A DNA stretch of 64,000 nucleotides from Robiginitalea myxolifaciens. GTDB taxonomy: Bacteria > Bacteroidota > Bacteroidia > Flavobacteriales > Flavobacteriaceae. The stretch covers positions 396,450-460,449 of the forward strand of contig NZ_FOYQ01000001.1 of assembly GCF_900115205.1 (NCBI RefSeq), written 5' to 3'. Below are positions 33,797-43,127 of the stretch, piece by piece (position 1 is the first letter of the stretch; every line of letters begins with the position of its first letter). The position numbers were made by a program, and so were the translations under genes. Below the pieces are notes generated by a model. It did no database searches. It was given only the letters and a program-made list of their open reading frames with translations, and was not told where the DNA came from.

Positions 33797-34366
33797 TTGG
33801 ATCAGGATAACATACAATCCATTATTGAAAAAGCGAAAGCTGGGAACCAGGTGGCATACAGCCAGCTCCTGGATCGCTATTGGAATGAATTGTACCACTT
33901 TCAGCTGGGGCGGACCCAGCAGGAAAGCGATGCCGAAGACATTGCTATTCAGACCTTTGCCAAAGCCTTTGACAAGATCCACACCTATGATCCGAAATTT
34001 GCTTTCAACACCTGGTTATTGACCATCTCTAAAAACCTCCATGTGGACCTGCTGCGCAAAAAGCACCGCAACGTCCTGGAGCAACGGGGAAATAGTTTTT
34101 CAGAAGCCATGAAGAAAATCCTGGACGAATCCCCTTCGGCTGAGGATCAATTAATCCTCGAGCAGAATTTGGAGACGCTCCTGGCATATATAAAACAACT
34201 AAAGCCCCGTTACCGTGAGGTGATTGACCTGCGCTATTTCCGGGAAATGACCTACGCAGAAATCGCGGAACAACTCGGGGAACCCATTGGCAATGTGAAA
34301 GTAAAATTGCTTCGGGCCCGAAAACTGCTGGCAGGCCTGATTCAGCAGGACCCTTCAGCTTCCTGA
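33797..34366 (+). CDS. ECF-type RNA polymerase sigma factor (no anti-sigma nearby)
   Basis: 189 residues, starting at TTG because an in-frame stop lies two codons upstream and no ATG is available before region 2. Region 2 has DAEDIAIQTFAKAFDKIHTYDP and FNTWLLTISKNLHVDLLRKKH; region 4 has YREVIDLRYFREMTYAEIAEQLGEPIGNVKVKL. A 40-residue linker between them is somewhat long. The upstream partner is the small four-Cys membrane protein instead of a normal anti-sigma factor. Regulon unknown. Confidence 0.9.
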   Translation: MDQDNIQSIIEKAKAGNQVAYSQLLDRYWNELYHFQLGRTQQESDAEDIAIQTFAKAFDKIHTYDPKFAFNTWLLTISKNLHVDLLRKKHRNVLEQRGNSFSEAMKKILDESPSAEDQLILEQNLETLLAYIKQLKPRYREVIDLRYFREMTYAEIAEQLGEPIGNVKVKLLRARKLLAGLIQQDPSAS

Positions 34367-34370
34367 GATA

Positions 34371-34422
34371 ACCCGGTCACAGCTGGGCTTACCGGGGTAT
34401 TTTTAACCCCAGCCCACCGGGT
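34371..34422. repeat. Long imperfect hairpin between ECF sigma and lipA
   Basis: Three nested stems: ACCCGGT (34371-34377)/ACCGGGT (34416-34422), TGGGCT (34384-34389)/AGCCCA (34411-34416), GGGGT (34394-34398)/ACCCC (34406-34410), with bulges on the 5' side. No U-tract follows. It probably ends the sigma transcript. Confidence 0.5.
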
Positions 34423-34455
34423 ACTAAACTGCTTACTTCCCCCTTAAATAGTTCG

Positions 34456-34463
34456 TATATTTG
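34456..34463 (+). promoter_or_regulatory. -7 promoter box for lipA
   Basis: TATATTTG, an exact TAnnTTTG, 15 bases before the ATG at 34479. Confidence 0.5.
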
Positions 34464-34478
34464 TCTAAAATTTACGCT

Positions 34479-35354
34479 ATGAGCGACACTGCTGTCGAAT
34501 CCATTCAACCTCCAAAAGGCAAACCAAAATGGCTGCGGGTAAAATTGCCCACAGGCAAAAAATATACCCAACTCCGCCGTTTGGTGGACACCTACGACCT
34601 GCATACGATCTGTACTTCGGGAAGCTGTCCGAATATGGGCGAGTGTTGGGGAGAAGGAACGGCAACCTTCATGATCCTTGGGAATGTATGTACCCGTTCC
34701 TGTGGTTTTTGTGGGGTAAAAACAGGACGTCCCTCAGCTGTAGACTGGGCAGAACCTGAGAAAGTAGCCCGATCCATTAAAATTATGGGGATACGTCATG
34801 CCGTCGTTACTTCGGTAGACCGGGACGACCTGAAGGATATGGGTTCTATTATCTGGGCGGAAACCGTCAAAGCCATTCGACGCATGAATCCGGAGACTAC
34901 CCTGGAAACACTAATACCTGATTTTCAAGGTATCGAATCCCACTTGGACCGGATTCTTGAAGTGGCCCCTGAAGTGATCTCACATAACATGGAGACTGTA
35001 CGCCGCCTTACCCGTGAAGTTCGTATTCAGGCCAAATACGATCGAAGTCTCGGGGTACTGCGTTACCTCAAAGAAAATGGAGCACACCGGACCAAATCGG
35101 GCATTATGCTGGGTCTAGGAGAACAGGAAGCGGAAGTGATTCAAACCATGGAGGACCTGCGCGAGGCTGGCGTAGATGTCGTGACTATCGGGCAGTACCT
35201 GCAACCCTCCAAGAAGCACTTACCGGTAAAAGAGTTTATTACCCCGGAACAGTTCGATGCCTATCGGGAAATTGGTCTGGAGCTCGGCTTCCGCCATGTG
35301 GAAAGTGGAGCCTTGGTCCGCTCTTCCTACAAGGCGCATAAGCACATTGAATAA
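34479..35354 (+). CDS. lipA: Lipoyl synthase
   Basis: Radical SAM enzyme that inserts two sulfurs into octanoyl groups on carrier lysines. 291 residues from ATG 34479. The auxiliary cluster Cys are 45, 50 and 56 ([12 protein letters not shown]), the radical SAM cluster Cys are 71, 75 and 78 (CTRSCGFC), and the conserved C-terminal RSSY with the auxiliary-cluster Ser is present. It is followed after 21 bases by gap. The octanoyltransferase gene (lipB) is not in this window. Confidence 0.96.
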   Translation: MSDTAVESIQPPKGKPKWLRVKLPTGKKYTQLRRLVDTYDLHTICTSGSCPNMGECWGEGTATFMILGNVCTRSCGFCGVKTGRPSAVDWAEPEKVARSIKIMGIRHAVVTSVDRDDLKDMGSIIWAETVKAIRRMNPETTLETLIPDFQGIESHLDRILEVAPEVISHNMETVRRLTREVRIQAKYDRSLGVLRYLKENGAHRTKSGIMLGLGEQEAEVIQTMEDLREAGVDVVTIGQYLQPSKKHLPVKEFITPEQFDAYREIGLELGFRHVESGALVRSSYKAHKHIE

Positions 35355-35375
35355 CCTTTTAGATCGGCGCTACCT

Positions 35376-36386
35376 TTGGATACACTAAATATCGGAATCA
35401 ACGGTTTCGGTCGCATCGGGCGTACGCTCTTTCGACTGCTTCACAATCACCCGAATATCCGCGTTACGCATATCAATGATCTGGCCGACGCGGCTACCCT
35501 CGCTCATTTGCTGAAATACGACAGTATTCACGGGATGTTAGCTGAGCCAGTTGCCAGTGGGGAAGGAATTCTGGGGATCGGGAAGGCCAACACGCCCCTG
35601 ACCCAATTCAATAATCCAGGGGAGATCCCCTGGGACGCCTCAAATGTAGACCTGGTCGTTGAGTGTACGGGTAAATTCAAGGGGAAAGGGGATCTTGAAT
35701 CCCATCTAAAGCCAGGGGTAAAAAAAGTGCTGCTTTCTGCTCCCTCCGAAACGGCCGACGTACCCATGGTCGTTATGGGGATCAACGAGGATTCCCTCCA
35801 ATTCGAGACTAAACTCTTCAGTACCGCTTCCTGTACTACCCACAATGCAGCACCAATGCTGCAGCTACTGGATGAACTCTGCGGTATTGATCAGGCCTAC
35901 ATTACCACGGTCCATTCGTACACCTCCGACCAAAGTCTCCACGACCGCCCACACCGCGATTTACGACGGGCCCGGGCTGCCGGTCAGTCCATAGTACCGA
36001 CAACCACCGGAGCTGCAAAAGCGTTGACCCGGATCTTTCCTCACCTGGCCACTGCTATCGGTGGCTGCGGGATACGGGTCCCCGTACCGAACGGCTCCCT
36101 GACGGATATTACTGCAAACGTTCGTAAACCCGTTAGCGTTCAGGAAATTAACGCTAAATTTAAGGCTGCAGCCCAGGATTCTATGCACGGAATCGTTTTT
36201 TACACCGAAGATCCCATAGTTTCAGTAGATATAAACAATAGTTATTACTCCTGTACGTTTGATTCTCAGATGACTTCGGTTATCGGGAATATGGTCAAGA
36301 TTATCGGCTGGTACGACAATGAAATGGGTTATAGCAGCAGAATAGTAGATACCTTGGAGCATATTCTCGCAAAACAACTTATTTGA
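35376..36386 (+). CDS. gap: Glyceraldehyde-3-phosphate dehydrogenase, type I
   Basis: Oxidises and phosphorylates glyceraldehyde 3-phosphate in glycolysis (or the reverse). 336 residues. NAD-binding INGFGRIGR (8-16), an Asn-Asp at the end of beta-2 favouring NAD, catalytic Cys153 in ASCTTHN, and the substrate loop TTVHSYTSDQ. The start must be TTG at 35376: the lipA stop is in frame only seven codons upstream and no ATG lies between. That TTG is also the end of a TACCTTTG -7-like box. It overlaps the next gene by four bases. Confidence 0.95.
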   Translation: MDTLNIGINGFGRIGRTLFRLLHNHPNIRVTHINDLADAATLAHLLKYDSIHGMLAEPVASGEGILGIGKANTPLTQFNNPGEIPWDASNVDLVVECTGKFKGKGDLESHLKPGVKKVLLSAPSETADVPMVVMGINEDSLQFETKLFSTASCTTHNAAPMLQLLDELCGIDQAYITTVHSYTSDQSLHDRPHRDLRRARAAGQSIVPTTTGAAKALTRIFPHLATAIGGCGIRVPVPNGSLTDITANVRKPVSVQEINAKFKAAAQDSMHGIVFYTEDPIVSVDINNSYYSCTFDSQMTSVIGNMVKIIGWYDNEMGYSSRIVDTLEHILAKQLI

Positions 36387-38602
36387 TCGCGAAATACAGA
36401 CATAGTGTTCGCCTGATAGTTTTGTGCTGTTCGTTATTCCTTTTTTCAGGCCTTAAGGCCCAGAATACAGGAACAACGGAGCAACAGCTAAACTCTTTAT
36501 TGCTCAACGCCCGGGAAGCTCGCAACCAGAACGACCTGGATAAAGCCCTTGAAATCCTGGACCAGGCCGCCAACCTGGCCGAAGAAAACGAGGATGAAAA
36601 ATTCCTGGTCGATGCCTTCCACCAGTTCAGCCGTATCTACCTGGACCTAGACAAGGAAGTAACAGCGCTGTTTTACTGGGATCGGGCCTCCGTTCTCCTC
36701 GAGAACCTGGCCTATCCAAGAGGAATGGCCGTTCACCGCTTCGTCGAAGCCCAAATGCTTACGATGGATGGCAATTACTTCCAGTCTATCTTCAAATTAA
36801 ACCAGGCTAAGGAATCTTCGAACGATCGAAACCTGCTGAATCATATCACTCTCCTTGAGGCAGAGAACCTGCGTCAAATAGAGAAATACGACGCTTCAGA
36901 AACCAATTATAACTCCCTTCTGGTCAATAATGACCCGATTGAGAAGGAGTGGTTGCAAACCCAGGCCCATTTGGGCTTGGCCGAACTAAATCTGCTTCGC
37001 GACAGGCCCGAAGATGCTATTTCCAACGCCAGGGAAGCACTGAACCTCGCCAACAACTCCGGCTTTTCCACCCAAAGTTGGGAAGCAAACCAAATGCTGG
37101 CACGCATTTATGAGGAAAGTGGGGATATGGGAGGTGCCCTCAGGCATACCCAATATTTGATGCGACTGCGGGATTCTGTCTACAACGTGGAAAAGTTTGC
37201 CGCAGAAACCTCCACCGCGGATAAGGTCCAGATAGACTACATGCTCAAGGAAGTTGAGCGACTGGAAACGCGGAATCGCCAGCTCGGGGAATCGGCCAAC
37301 CGTTCAGAGCTTACGGCAATCCTGACCTCCGCATTCCTGATCATTATTTCGCTGCTGGCAGTTTCCCTGTATCGAAACAACCAGATCAAGCTCAAGACCA
37401 ATGACCTGCTCCAAACCAAGAACCGGGAATTGCAGTATGCCCGGGATGCGGCGGTTCAGGCCATGGAAGCTAAAACCAACTTCCTCTCTACCGTAAGTCA
37501 CGAACTACGGACCCCGCTCTATGCAGTTACAGGGCTAACCCACCTCTTGCTCGATGAGAATCCGACCAAGGCACAGGAAGAACATCTGAAGGCCCTGAAA
37601 TTCTCTGGGGACTACCTCCTGAACTTTATCAACGACATCCTGCAGATCAATAAGATCGATGCCGACAAACTGGAGCCCCTGGAAATGGAATTCAACCTGA
37701 AAAAGGTGCTTACCGAAGTAATCAATTCCCTGCAGCAAACCTCCAAAGAAAGCCGTACCCAGCTTATCCTGGACTACGACAAGGAAATTCCGAACCAACT
37801 CCTGAGTGATCCCGTGAAACTCAGCCAGATTTTCATGAACCTGGTCGGCAACGCCCTCAAGTTCACCAAGGACGGAGAGGTGTTGGTATTTGCCAAATTA
37901 TTGGAGAAAACCGAGGAATCTGCCCGGGTATTCTTTGAAGTCCGGGATACCGGTATCGGAATAGACGAAGAACAGCAGAAACATATTTTTGACAGTTTTG
38001 AACAGGGATCTATTCAAATCAACCGCGAGTACGGGGGAACCGGTTTAGGGCTTACGATCACCAAGAGTTTATTAGGCCTCTTTGGAAGTAAGATCCAGTT
38101 GGAAAGTACCCTCGGAGAGGGCAGTTCATTCTTTTTTGAACTGGACTTTAAACGCAAAGACAGCCTTACGGACGATATCTCCTTTCAACTGGAAGAGAAG
38201 GACTACGACTATGATAACCTTTACCTGCTCATCGTAGAGGACAACAAAATCAACCAGGTGATCACTAAGAAAATGCTTTCCAAAAAAGGTATTGAAAGTG
38301 ATATCGCCAACAACGGGACCGAAGCCATAGAGCTGGCCTCCAAAAATAACTATGACGGCATCCTTATGGATATCCACATGCCCGGGATCAGCGGGGTGGA
38401 GGCCACTCAGGAAATCCGCAAGTTTGACCCGAATATTCCCATCATAGCCCTGACGGCCATTTCCCTGGATGACAGCCTGGAAGCCTTCTACGCTGCCGGT
38501 TGCAACGATGTGGTTACCAAACCCTTCAAACCGGAACTATTCTATCAGAAAATCGGGGAAAACATCGTGGACCACAAGAGTCGGAAATCGCTGAATGCCT
38601 GA
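36383..38602 (+). CDS. TPR-containing hybrid histidine kinase
   Basis: 739 residues, TTG start inside the gap stop (TTGA). A signal peptide (about 1-26), TPR-like helical repeats outside the membrane (about 27-270), coiled coil, a membrane span (about 312-332), HisKA with His373 in STVSHELRTPL, HATPase with NLVGNALKF and EYGGTGLGLTI, and a C-terminal receiver with phospho-Asp663 in LMDIHMPGISG. There is no Hpt or DNA-binding domain, so phosphate must move on to another protein. Being coupled to gap suggests metabolic control, but that is only context. Confidence 0.9.
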   Translation: MIAKYRHSVRLIVLCCSLFLFSGLKAQNTGTTEQQLNSLLLNAREARNQNDLDKALEILDQAANLAEENEDEKFLVDAFHQFSRIYLDLDKEVTALFYWDRASVLLENLAYPRGMAVHRFVEAQMLTMDGNYFQSIFKLNQAKESSNDRNLLNHITLLEAENLRQIEKYDASETNYNSLLVNNDPIEKEWLQTQAHLGLAELNLLRDRPEDAISNAREALNLANNSGFSTQSWEANQMLARIYEESGDMGGALRHTQYLMRLRDSVYNVEKFAAETSTADKVQIDYMLKEVERLETRNRQLGESANRSELTAILTSAFLIIISLLAVSLYRNNQIKLKTNDLLQTKNRELQYARDAAVQAMEAKTNFLSTVSHELRTPLYAVTGLTHLLLDENPTKAQEEHLKALKFSGDYLLNFINDILQINKIDADKLEPLEMEFNLKKVLTEVINSLQQTSKESRTQLILDYDKEIPNQLLSDPVKLSQIFMNLVGNALKFTKDGEVLVFAKLLEKTEESARVFFEVRDTGIGIDEEQQKHIFDSFEQGSIQINREYGGTGLGLTITKSLLGLFGSKIQLESTLGEGSSFFFELDFKRKDSLTDDISFQLEEKDYDYDNLYLLIVEDNKINQVITKKMLSKKGIESDIANNGTEAIELASKNNYDGILMDIHMPGISGVEATQEIRKFDPNIPIIALTAISLDDSLEAFYAAGCNDVVTKPFKPELFYQKIGENIVDHKSRKSLNA

Positions 38603-39601
38603 TCAGGTCCAGAGCCCTTTGAGTACCTCCTCCAGAACATTACGGTAATCCTTCCCGAAATCATGGGCAACGGGTATCACGTAATACGCATCCAAATACC
38701 TGCCCAACCGCGTGGCATCTTTAGCCGTTGTCAGGACATTCCCCGCAGTCCGAATCTCATTGATTTCCTTATCCGTAAAGACATGATGATCTCCGAATCG
38801 GCGATGGGTAAAATCAAGGTCAATTTCCCGTAAATGATTCAGCAGGGGCTCCGGCCGGGCGATCCCGGTAACTAGCGTGAGATCTTTATCTTTAAGCACC
38901 TCCAGTTTCACCAGATTCCCCTGGTTATCCGTGATTTGCCCATAGCTCAGCGTAGCAAAGGCAAGCGGCATAGCCTGGGCCAGTCCCAGTCGTTTGCGAT
39001 ACTGCTGAGCAGTCTTGAGATCGGGAAGCTCCGGGCATTTGGTTACCACGACAGCATCCGCCCTGCGCACCTGGGATTTGTGATCCCGCAGGTCCCCGAA
39101 AGGCAGGTATCCCTGCTCGCTGTAAGGGGAATCCCAGGTAGTTAGTAACAGGCTGATTTTTGGAAGAACCCTGCGGTGCTGGAAGGCATCGTCCAGCAGG
39201 ATCAAATCGGGTGTATGCTTTGAAATAAGCTGAGCAATCCCCCGGCGGCGATTCCCATCTACTGCTACAGTAATTCCAGGAAACTTACGGGCAATCTGAA
39301 GCGGCTCATCCCCTACATCCAGAGCGGTGTCCTCAGGGCGAACCCAACGAAAGCCCTGAGTTTTCCTCCCATAACCCCTGCTCAAAACCGCAACCTTCTT
39401 CTTCCCGGCAAAATAGTCGAGCAGCCATTCGGTCATGGGTGTTTTCCCGGTTCCGCCCACACTCAGGTTTCCGATACAGAGGACAGGCACCTCAAATTCC
39501 GCCTGGGCAAAGAGTCCCCAATCATAGCATTTATTGCGCAGCCAAACAATGACCCCGTAAAGCGGTGCGAAAGGAAATAACCATTTTCTTAAGGAGCTCA
39601 C
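38603..39601 (-). CDS. lpxK: Tetraacyldisaccharide 4'-kinase
   Basis: Phosphorylates the lipid A precursor disaccharide at the inner membrane. 332 residues with an N-terminal membrane-associated helix, a P-loop GGTGKT (49-54) in NLSVGGTGKTPMTEWL, and DDAFQHRRV with the catalytic Asp. The start is GTG at 39601. Its stop abuts the stop of the convergent hybrid kinase with no base between (TGATCA), so the transcripts must overlap. Confidence 0.94.
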   Translation of the reverse strand: MSSLRKWLFPFAPLYGVIVWLRNKCYDWGLFAQAEFEVPVLCIGNLSVGGTGKTPMTEWLLDYFAGKKKVAVLSRGYGRKTQGFRWVRPEDTALDVGDEPLQIARKFPGITVAVDGNRRRGIAQLISKHTPDLILLDDAFQHRRVLPKISLLLTTWDSPYSEQGYLPFGDLRDHKSQVRRADAVVVTKCPELPDLKTAQQYRKRLGLAQAMPLAFATLSYGQITDNQGNLVKLEVLKDKDLTLVTGIARPEPLLNHLREIDLDFTHRRFGDHHVFTDKEINEIRTAGNVLTTAKDATRLGRYLDAYYVIPVAHDFGKDYRNVLEEVLKGLWT

Positions 39602-39621
39602 AAGAGCGAAAATAGTTTATT

Positions 39622-39629
39622 TATCTTTG
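39622..39629 (+). promoter_or_regulatory. -7 promoter box for the Nif3-family gene
   Basis: TATCTTTG, an exact TAnnTTTG, 22 bases before the ATG at 39652. Confidence 0.5.
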
Positions 39630-39651
39630 AAAGAACCCTAAAATCAAAGGG

Positions 39652-40746
39652 ATGATCCTAGGAGAAATTACCGACATACTCGAGGCCCTTGCCCCGTTGC
39701 AACTCGCCGAAGACTTTGATAATGTTGGGCTGATAACGGGAGATCCGGGGCAGGAAATCCACGGTATTCTGGTAACACACGACGCTCTGGAAGCCGTAGT
39801 GGCAGAGGCGGAGGCGAAAAAGTGCAACCTCATCGTCTGCTTCCATCCCATCCTGTTTAAGGGTATTAAACGGCTCAATGGTTCGGACTATGTGCAACGC
39901 GCCCTGCTTAGGGCCATCCGTAGCGAAATTGCCATCTATGCCATTCATACTGCACTGGATAACGTCCCTGAAGGAGTAAGTGGCAGGTTGGCAGCATCCC
40001 TTGGGCTGGAAAATTCCCGGGTCCTGATTCCCAAAACGGCCACGATAGAAAAATTGGTTACCTACGTCCCGGTAAAAAACCGACAGGCTCTGCTGGATGC
40101 CTTGTTCGAAGCCGGTGCGGGGAGCATTGGCAATTACTCCCAATGCAGTTTTACTACGGAAGGGAGCGGCACTTTTCTGCCAGGAGCAGAAGCCTCGCCT
40201 GCTGTAGGTGCTCCGGGATCCTTACAGGAGGAACGGGAAGCCCAGTTACATCTGACCTATCCCGGTTACCGACGTAAGCAGGTGTTGGCTGCCCTTTTTG
40301 CAACACATCCCTATGAAGAGGTCGCGTATGAGATCACCGGGACCCTGAATACCCACCAGCATCAGGGGATGGGTATGATCGGGGAACTTCCCAAACCTAT
40401 GGAAGTAACTGCCTTTCTGAGGCATCTGCGAACACGCCTGGGCACCCCTGCCATTCGCTATTCCAATCCACCCGGGAAGCGCATCGGAAAAGTAGCCGTT
40501 CTGGGGGGAAGCGGCGCCTTCGCAATCGAAGCGGCCAAACGGGCTGGAGCCGACGCCCTGGTCACGGCAGACTTGAAATATCACGACTTTTTTCAGGGGG
40601 AAGACAGCCTCTTGCTGGCCGATGTGGGACATTTTGAAAGCGAGCAGTTTACAAAAAACCTGTTACACGAATATCTTACCGAAAAAATTGCTAATTTTGC
40701 CATCCATTTATCCGAGGTCAATACCAATCCGGTCAATTACTTTTAA
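39652..40746 (+). CDS. Nif3-like dinuclear metal centre protein (YqfO type)
   Basis: 364 residues: the long form, with a PII-like (NIF3-inserted) domain at about 125-240 between two halves of the metal-binding fold. Metal-binding segments include CFHPILFKG, IHTALDN and the late VGHFESEQF. Databases often call it GTP cyclohydrolase 1 type 2 homolog, but the reaction is not firmly established. Five bases separate it from the coiled-coil gene, a pairing conserved widely in bacteria. Confidence 0.9.
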   Translation: MILGEITDILEALAPLQLAEDFDNVGLITGDPGQEIHGILVTHDALEAVVAEAEAKKCNLIVCFHPILFKGIKRLNGSDYVQRALLRAIRSEIAIYAIHTALDNVPEGVSGRLAASLGLENSRVLIPKTATIEKLVTYVPVKNRQALLDALFEAGAGSIGNYSQCSFTTEGSGTFLPGAEASPAVGAPGSLQEEREAQLHLTYPGYRRKQVLAALFATHPYEEVAYEITGTLNTHQHQGMGMIGELPKPMEVTAFLRHLRTRLGTPAIRYSNPPGKRIGKVAVLGGSGAFAIEAAKRAGADALVTADLKYHDFFQGEDSLLLADVGHFESEQFTKNLLHEYLTEKIANFAIHLSEVNTNPVNYF

Positions 40747-40751
40747 AAAAC

Positions 40752-41534
40752 ATGGCAGCAAAGAAAGAAGTCACTGTAGAAGAAAAACTCAGAGCCCTTT
40801 ACGATCTTCAACTTATTGATTCCCGAGTCGACGAAATCCGCAACGTACGCGGAGAACTTCCCCTGGAAGTGGAGGACCTCGAGGACGAAGTACAAGGGTT
40901 AAAAACCCGGGTAGACAAACTCAAGACTGATGTCGAAACCGTAAACTACGAGATTACGGCCAAAAAGAACATGATCGAGGACGCCAAGGCCCTGATCAAA
41001 AAATACAGCGAACAACAAAAGAATGTTCGCAACAACCGCGAGTTTAATTCTCTCTCCAAAGAAGTGGAGTATCAGGAACTGGAAATCCAGCTGGCTGAAA
41101 AGCACATTAAGGAATTCAAAGCGCAAATCGAGCAGAAGAAGGAAGTGATCACCGAGACCAAGGAGAAACTGTCCGAGCGCGAAACGCACCTGAAACACAA
41201 GAAAGGCGAATTAGACGCTATCCTATCCGAAACTGAAAAGGAGGAGAAAGCCCTGCTGGCCAAGTCAGAGGAGTTCCAGGAAAAAATTGAAGAACGCCTT
41301 GTAAATGCTTACAAGCGCATTCGTGGAAGTGTAAAGAACGGGTTGGCCGTAGTGCCGATTGAGCGTGGCGCTTCCGGAGGATCATTCTTTACCATTCCCC
41401 CTCAGGTTCAGGTAGAAATTGCTTCCCGCAAAAAGATCATTACCGATGAGCACAGTGGACGTATCCTGGTGGATCCTGCCCTGGCCGAGGAAGAGCAAGA
41501 CCGCATGCAGGAGCTCTTCGAGAATGTAAAATAA
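40752..41534 (+). CDS. Coiled-coil protein with degenerate C4 zinc-ribbon end
   Basis: 260 residues. Residues about 25-185 form a long coiled coil; the end (about 200-250) matches the C4-type zinc ribbon domain (PF02591-like) by IPPQVQVEIASRKKIITDEHSGRILVDP. The four Cys of the classical ribbon are all absent: the first pair reads ASGGS and the second site reads EHSGR. The fold may persist without zinc. It forms a unit with the upstream Nif3-family gene. The family lacks a clear function, though links to nucleic acid handling have been suggested. A strong terminator follows. Confidence 0.82.
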   Translation: MAAKKEVTVEEKLRALYDLQLIDSRVDEIRNVRGELPLEVEDLEDEVQGLKTRVDKLKTDVETVNYEITAKKNMIEDAKALIKKYSEQQKNVRNNREFNSLSKEVEYQELEIQLAEKHIKEFKAQIEQKKEVITETKEKLSERETHLKHKKGELDAILSETEKEEKALLAKSEEFQEKIEERLVNAYKRIRGSVKNGLAVVPIERGASGGSFFTIPPQVQVEIASRKKIITDEHSGRILVDPALAEEEQDRMQELFENVK

Positions 41535-41573
41535 TTAGCTTAGCTCCGGATCGATTCCGGGATGACAACAAAG

Positions 41574-41602
41574 AAAAGCCACCCCATCGGGTGGCTTTTT
41601 TT
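41574..41602. terminator. Intrinsic terminator between coiled-coil gene and kmo
   Basis: AAAAGCCACCC / GGGTGGCTTTT with a CATC loop, A-rich before and T-rich after, so it can end transcription from both sides of this convergent pair. Confidence 0.85.
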
Positions 41603-41626
41603 ATTCGGTTTTGTTCCCGATCTGCC

Positions 41627-42991
41627 TCAGGTATTTTGCAACTGCTGAACTTCGATCAGTTCCAGGATTCGATCCATGACTTCCCGGGAATCCCAGCGGG
41701 AGGCAATATCCGGCATGGCCATAACCTCCTTCATAATAGCTTCCTGCTTCCGACCCATATCCAGCGCCTCAGTATAGGGCCGGTCCGAAAAAGTTACCCG
41801 GGAATAGGCCGGTATCCACTTATCGGGATACTGGGCGGCAAAGTGTTTTTCTATTTTCTTTTGCAAGAGGAAACTTGGATCCGCGGTTAACGAACTCATT
41901 TCAATGAAATTCTGATAACTCAACTCGGCAATGGCATCCCCATTGGGTTTCCGGAGTTCCTGATATCGCTTAAAAATCAATTCCCAGTCATCGCCGTGTT
42001 CTCCCATAAGCGCATTCAACTGGGTAATATCCTCGAAACCAGCGTTCATCCCCTGACCAAAGAAGGGCACCACCGCATGGGCAGAATCTCCGACCAGGGC
42101 TACCTTGTCCCAATACGTCCAGGGATAACATTTAATTGTAACCAGGGCCGAAGTCGGGTTGCGGAAAAAATCCTCTGCAAGGTTTTCAATATCCGGCATG
42201 ATATTCGGAAAATGTGTCTGGAAAAATTGCCGCGCATCGTCCCGGGTTTTAATTTTTTCGAAGGAAACCTCCCCTTCAAAAGGCAGAAAGAGGGTACAGG
42301 TAAAACTGCCGTCCAAATTGGGCATTGCGATAAACATAAAGCGTCCGCGAGGCCAAATATGGAAAGAGTGTTTGTCTAGCTTGTGGGTTCCATCAGGATT
42401 TGGTGGGATGGTGAGTTCTTTATACCCGACATCGATAAAATCCTGAGAATAATTAAAGCGGCTGCGTCGCTGCATTTTATGCCGAACCCTGGAGAAGGCG
42501 CCGTCACATCCAAATATGAGATCAAATTCGTAAGCTTCCCACTCCCCTTTTTCGGATTCACCCGTAAAAAGCTTCGCCCCCGGTAAATCCACATCCCATA
42601 CCTTTTCTTCGAATCGAAATTGAACCCCGGCCGCTTCGGCCAGGTCAATCATCCTGCGATTGAGGACAGAACGGGAAATACTCCAGATAGCCTCGTCCTG
42701 TTTGCCGTATTTCTGGGTATAGTCGTCCCGATCTACGACGTGCATTGCTCGTTGGTAAAGCGGAATGGCAATCTTGCGGATCTCCGATTCGATCCCGGCT
42801 TCCCGCAGGGCCTTCCACCCGCGATTACTCATTGCCAGGTTTATAGAACGGCCCGAAAACTCTACGGTCCGAATATCCGGACGCCGGTCAAAAACGGTAA
42901 CCCGATGCCCGGCCCGGGTAAGGAATATCGCCAGTAGGGATCCCACAAGTCCGGAACCTACCACGGCGACCTCTTTGGGGGTCTGATTCAT
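41627..42991 (-). CDS. kmo: Kynurenine 3-monooxygenase
   Basis: FAD enzyme hydroxylating L-kynurenine with NADPH and O2 in tryptophan breakdown / de novo NAD synthesis. 454 residues. Motifs: VVGSGLVGSLLAIFL near the start (FAD), GCDGAFSRVR (DG motif), GDSAHAVVPFFGQGMNAGFED (second FAD motif), and a C-terminal helix region (membrane or substrate contact in homologs). It stands alone on this strand; kynU, the next pathway enzyme, is about 7.5 kb to the right and not in the same transcript. Confidence 0.95.
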   Translation of the reverse strand: MNQTPKEVAVVGSGLVGSLLAIFLTRAGHRVTVFDRRPDIRTVEFSGRSINLAMSNRGWKALREAGIESEIRKIAIPLYQRAMHVVDRDDYTQKYGKQDEAIWSISRSVLNRRMIDLAEAAGVQFRFEEKVWDVDLPGAKLFTGESEKGEWEAYEFDLIFGCDGAFSRVRHKMQRRSRFNYSQDFIDVGYKELTIPPNPDGTHKLDKHSFHIWPRGRFMFIAMPNLDGSFTCTLFLPFEGEVSFEKIKTRDDARQFFQTHFPNIMPDIENLAEDFFRNPTSALVTIKCYPWTYWDKVALVGDSAHAVVPFFGQGMNAGFEDITQLNALMGEHGDDWELIFKRYQELRKPNGDAIAELSYQNFIEMSSLTADPSFLLQKKIEKHFAAQYPDKWIPAYSRVTFSDRPYTEALDMGRKQEAIMKEVMAMPDIASRWDSREVMDRILELIEVQQLQNT

Positions 42992-43098
42992 TGCATCCCA
43001 TTTGGTCAGACCTTAAAGGTAAGCATTCTGAGCGGTCCCATTAAAGCCGGCAGGTCGATCTTATGATTTCACTAACGTCTTTTTGTTTAAAGTTTATC

Positions 43099-43106
43099 TA
43101 CTTTTG
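43099..43106 (+). promoter_or_regulatory. -7 promoter box for the photolyase cassette
   Basis: TACTTTTG, an exact TAnnTTTG, 21 bases before the DUF2256 ATG at 43128. Confidence 0.5.
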
Positions 43107-43127
43107 ATAAACAAGTTGCTCCAGTCT

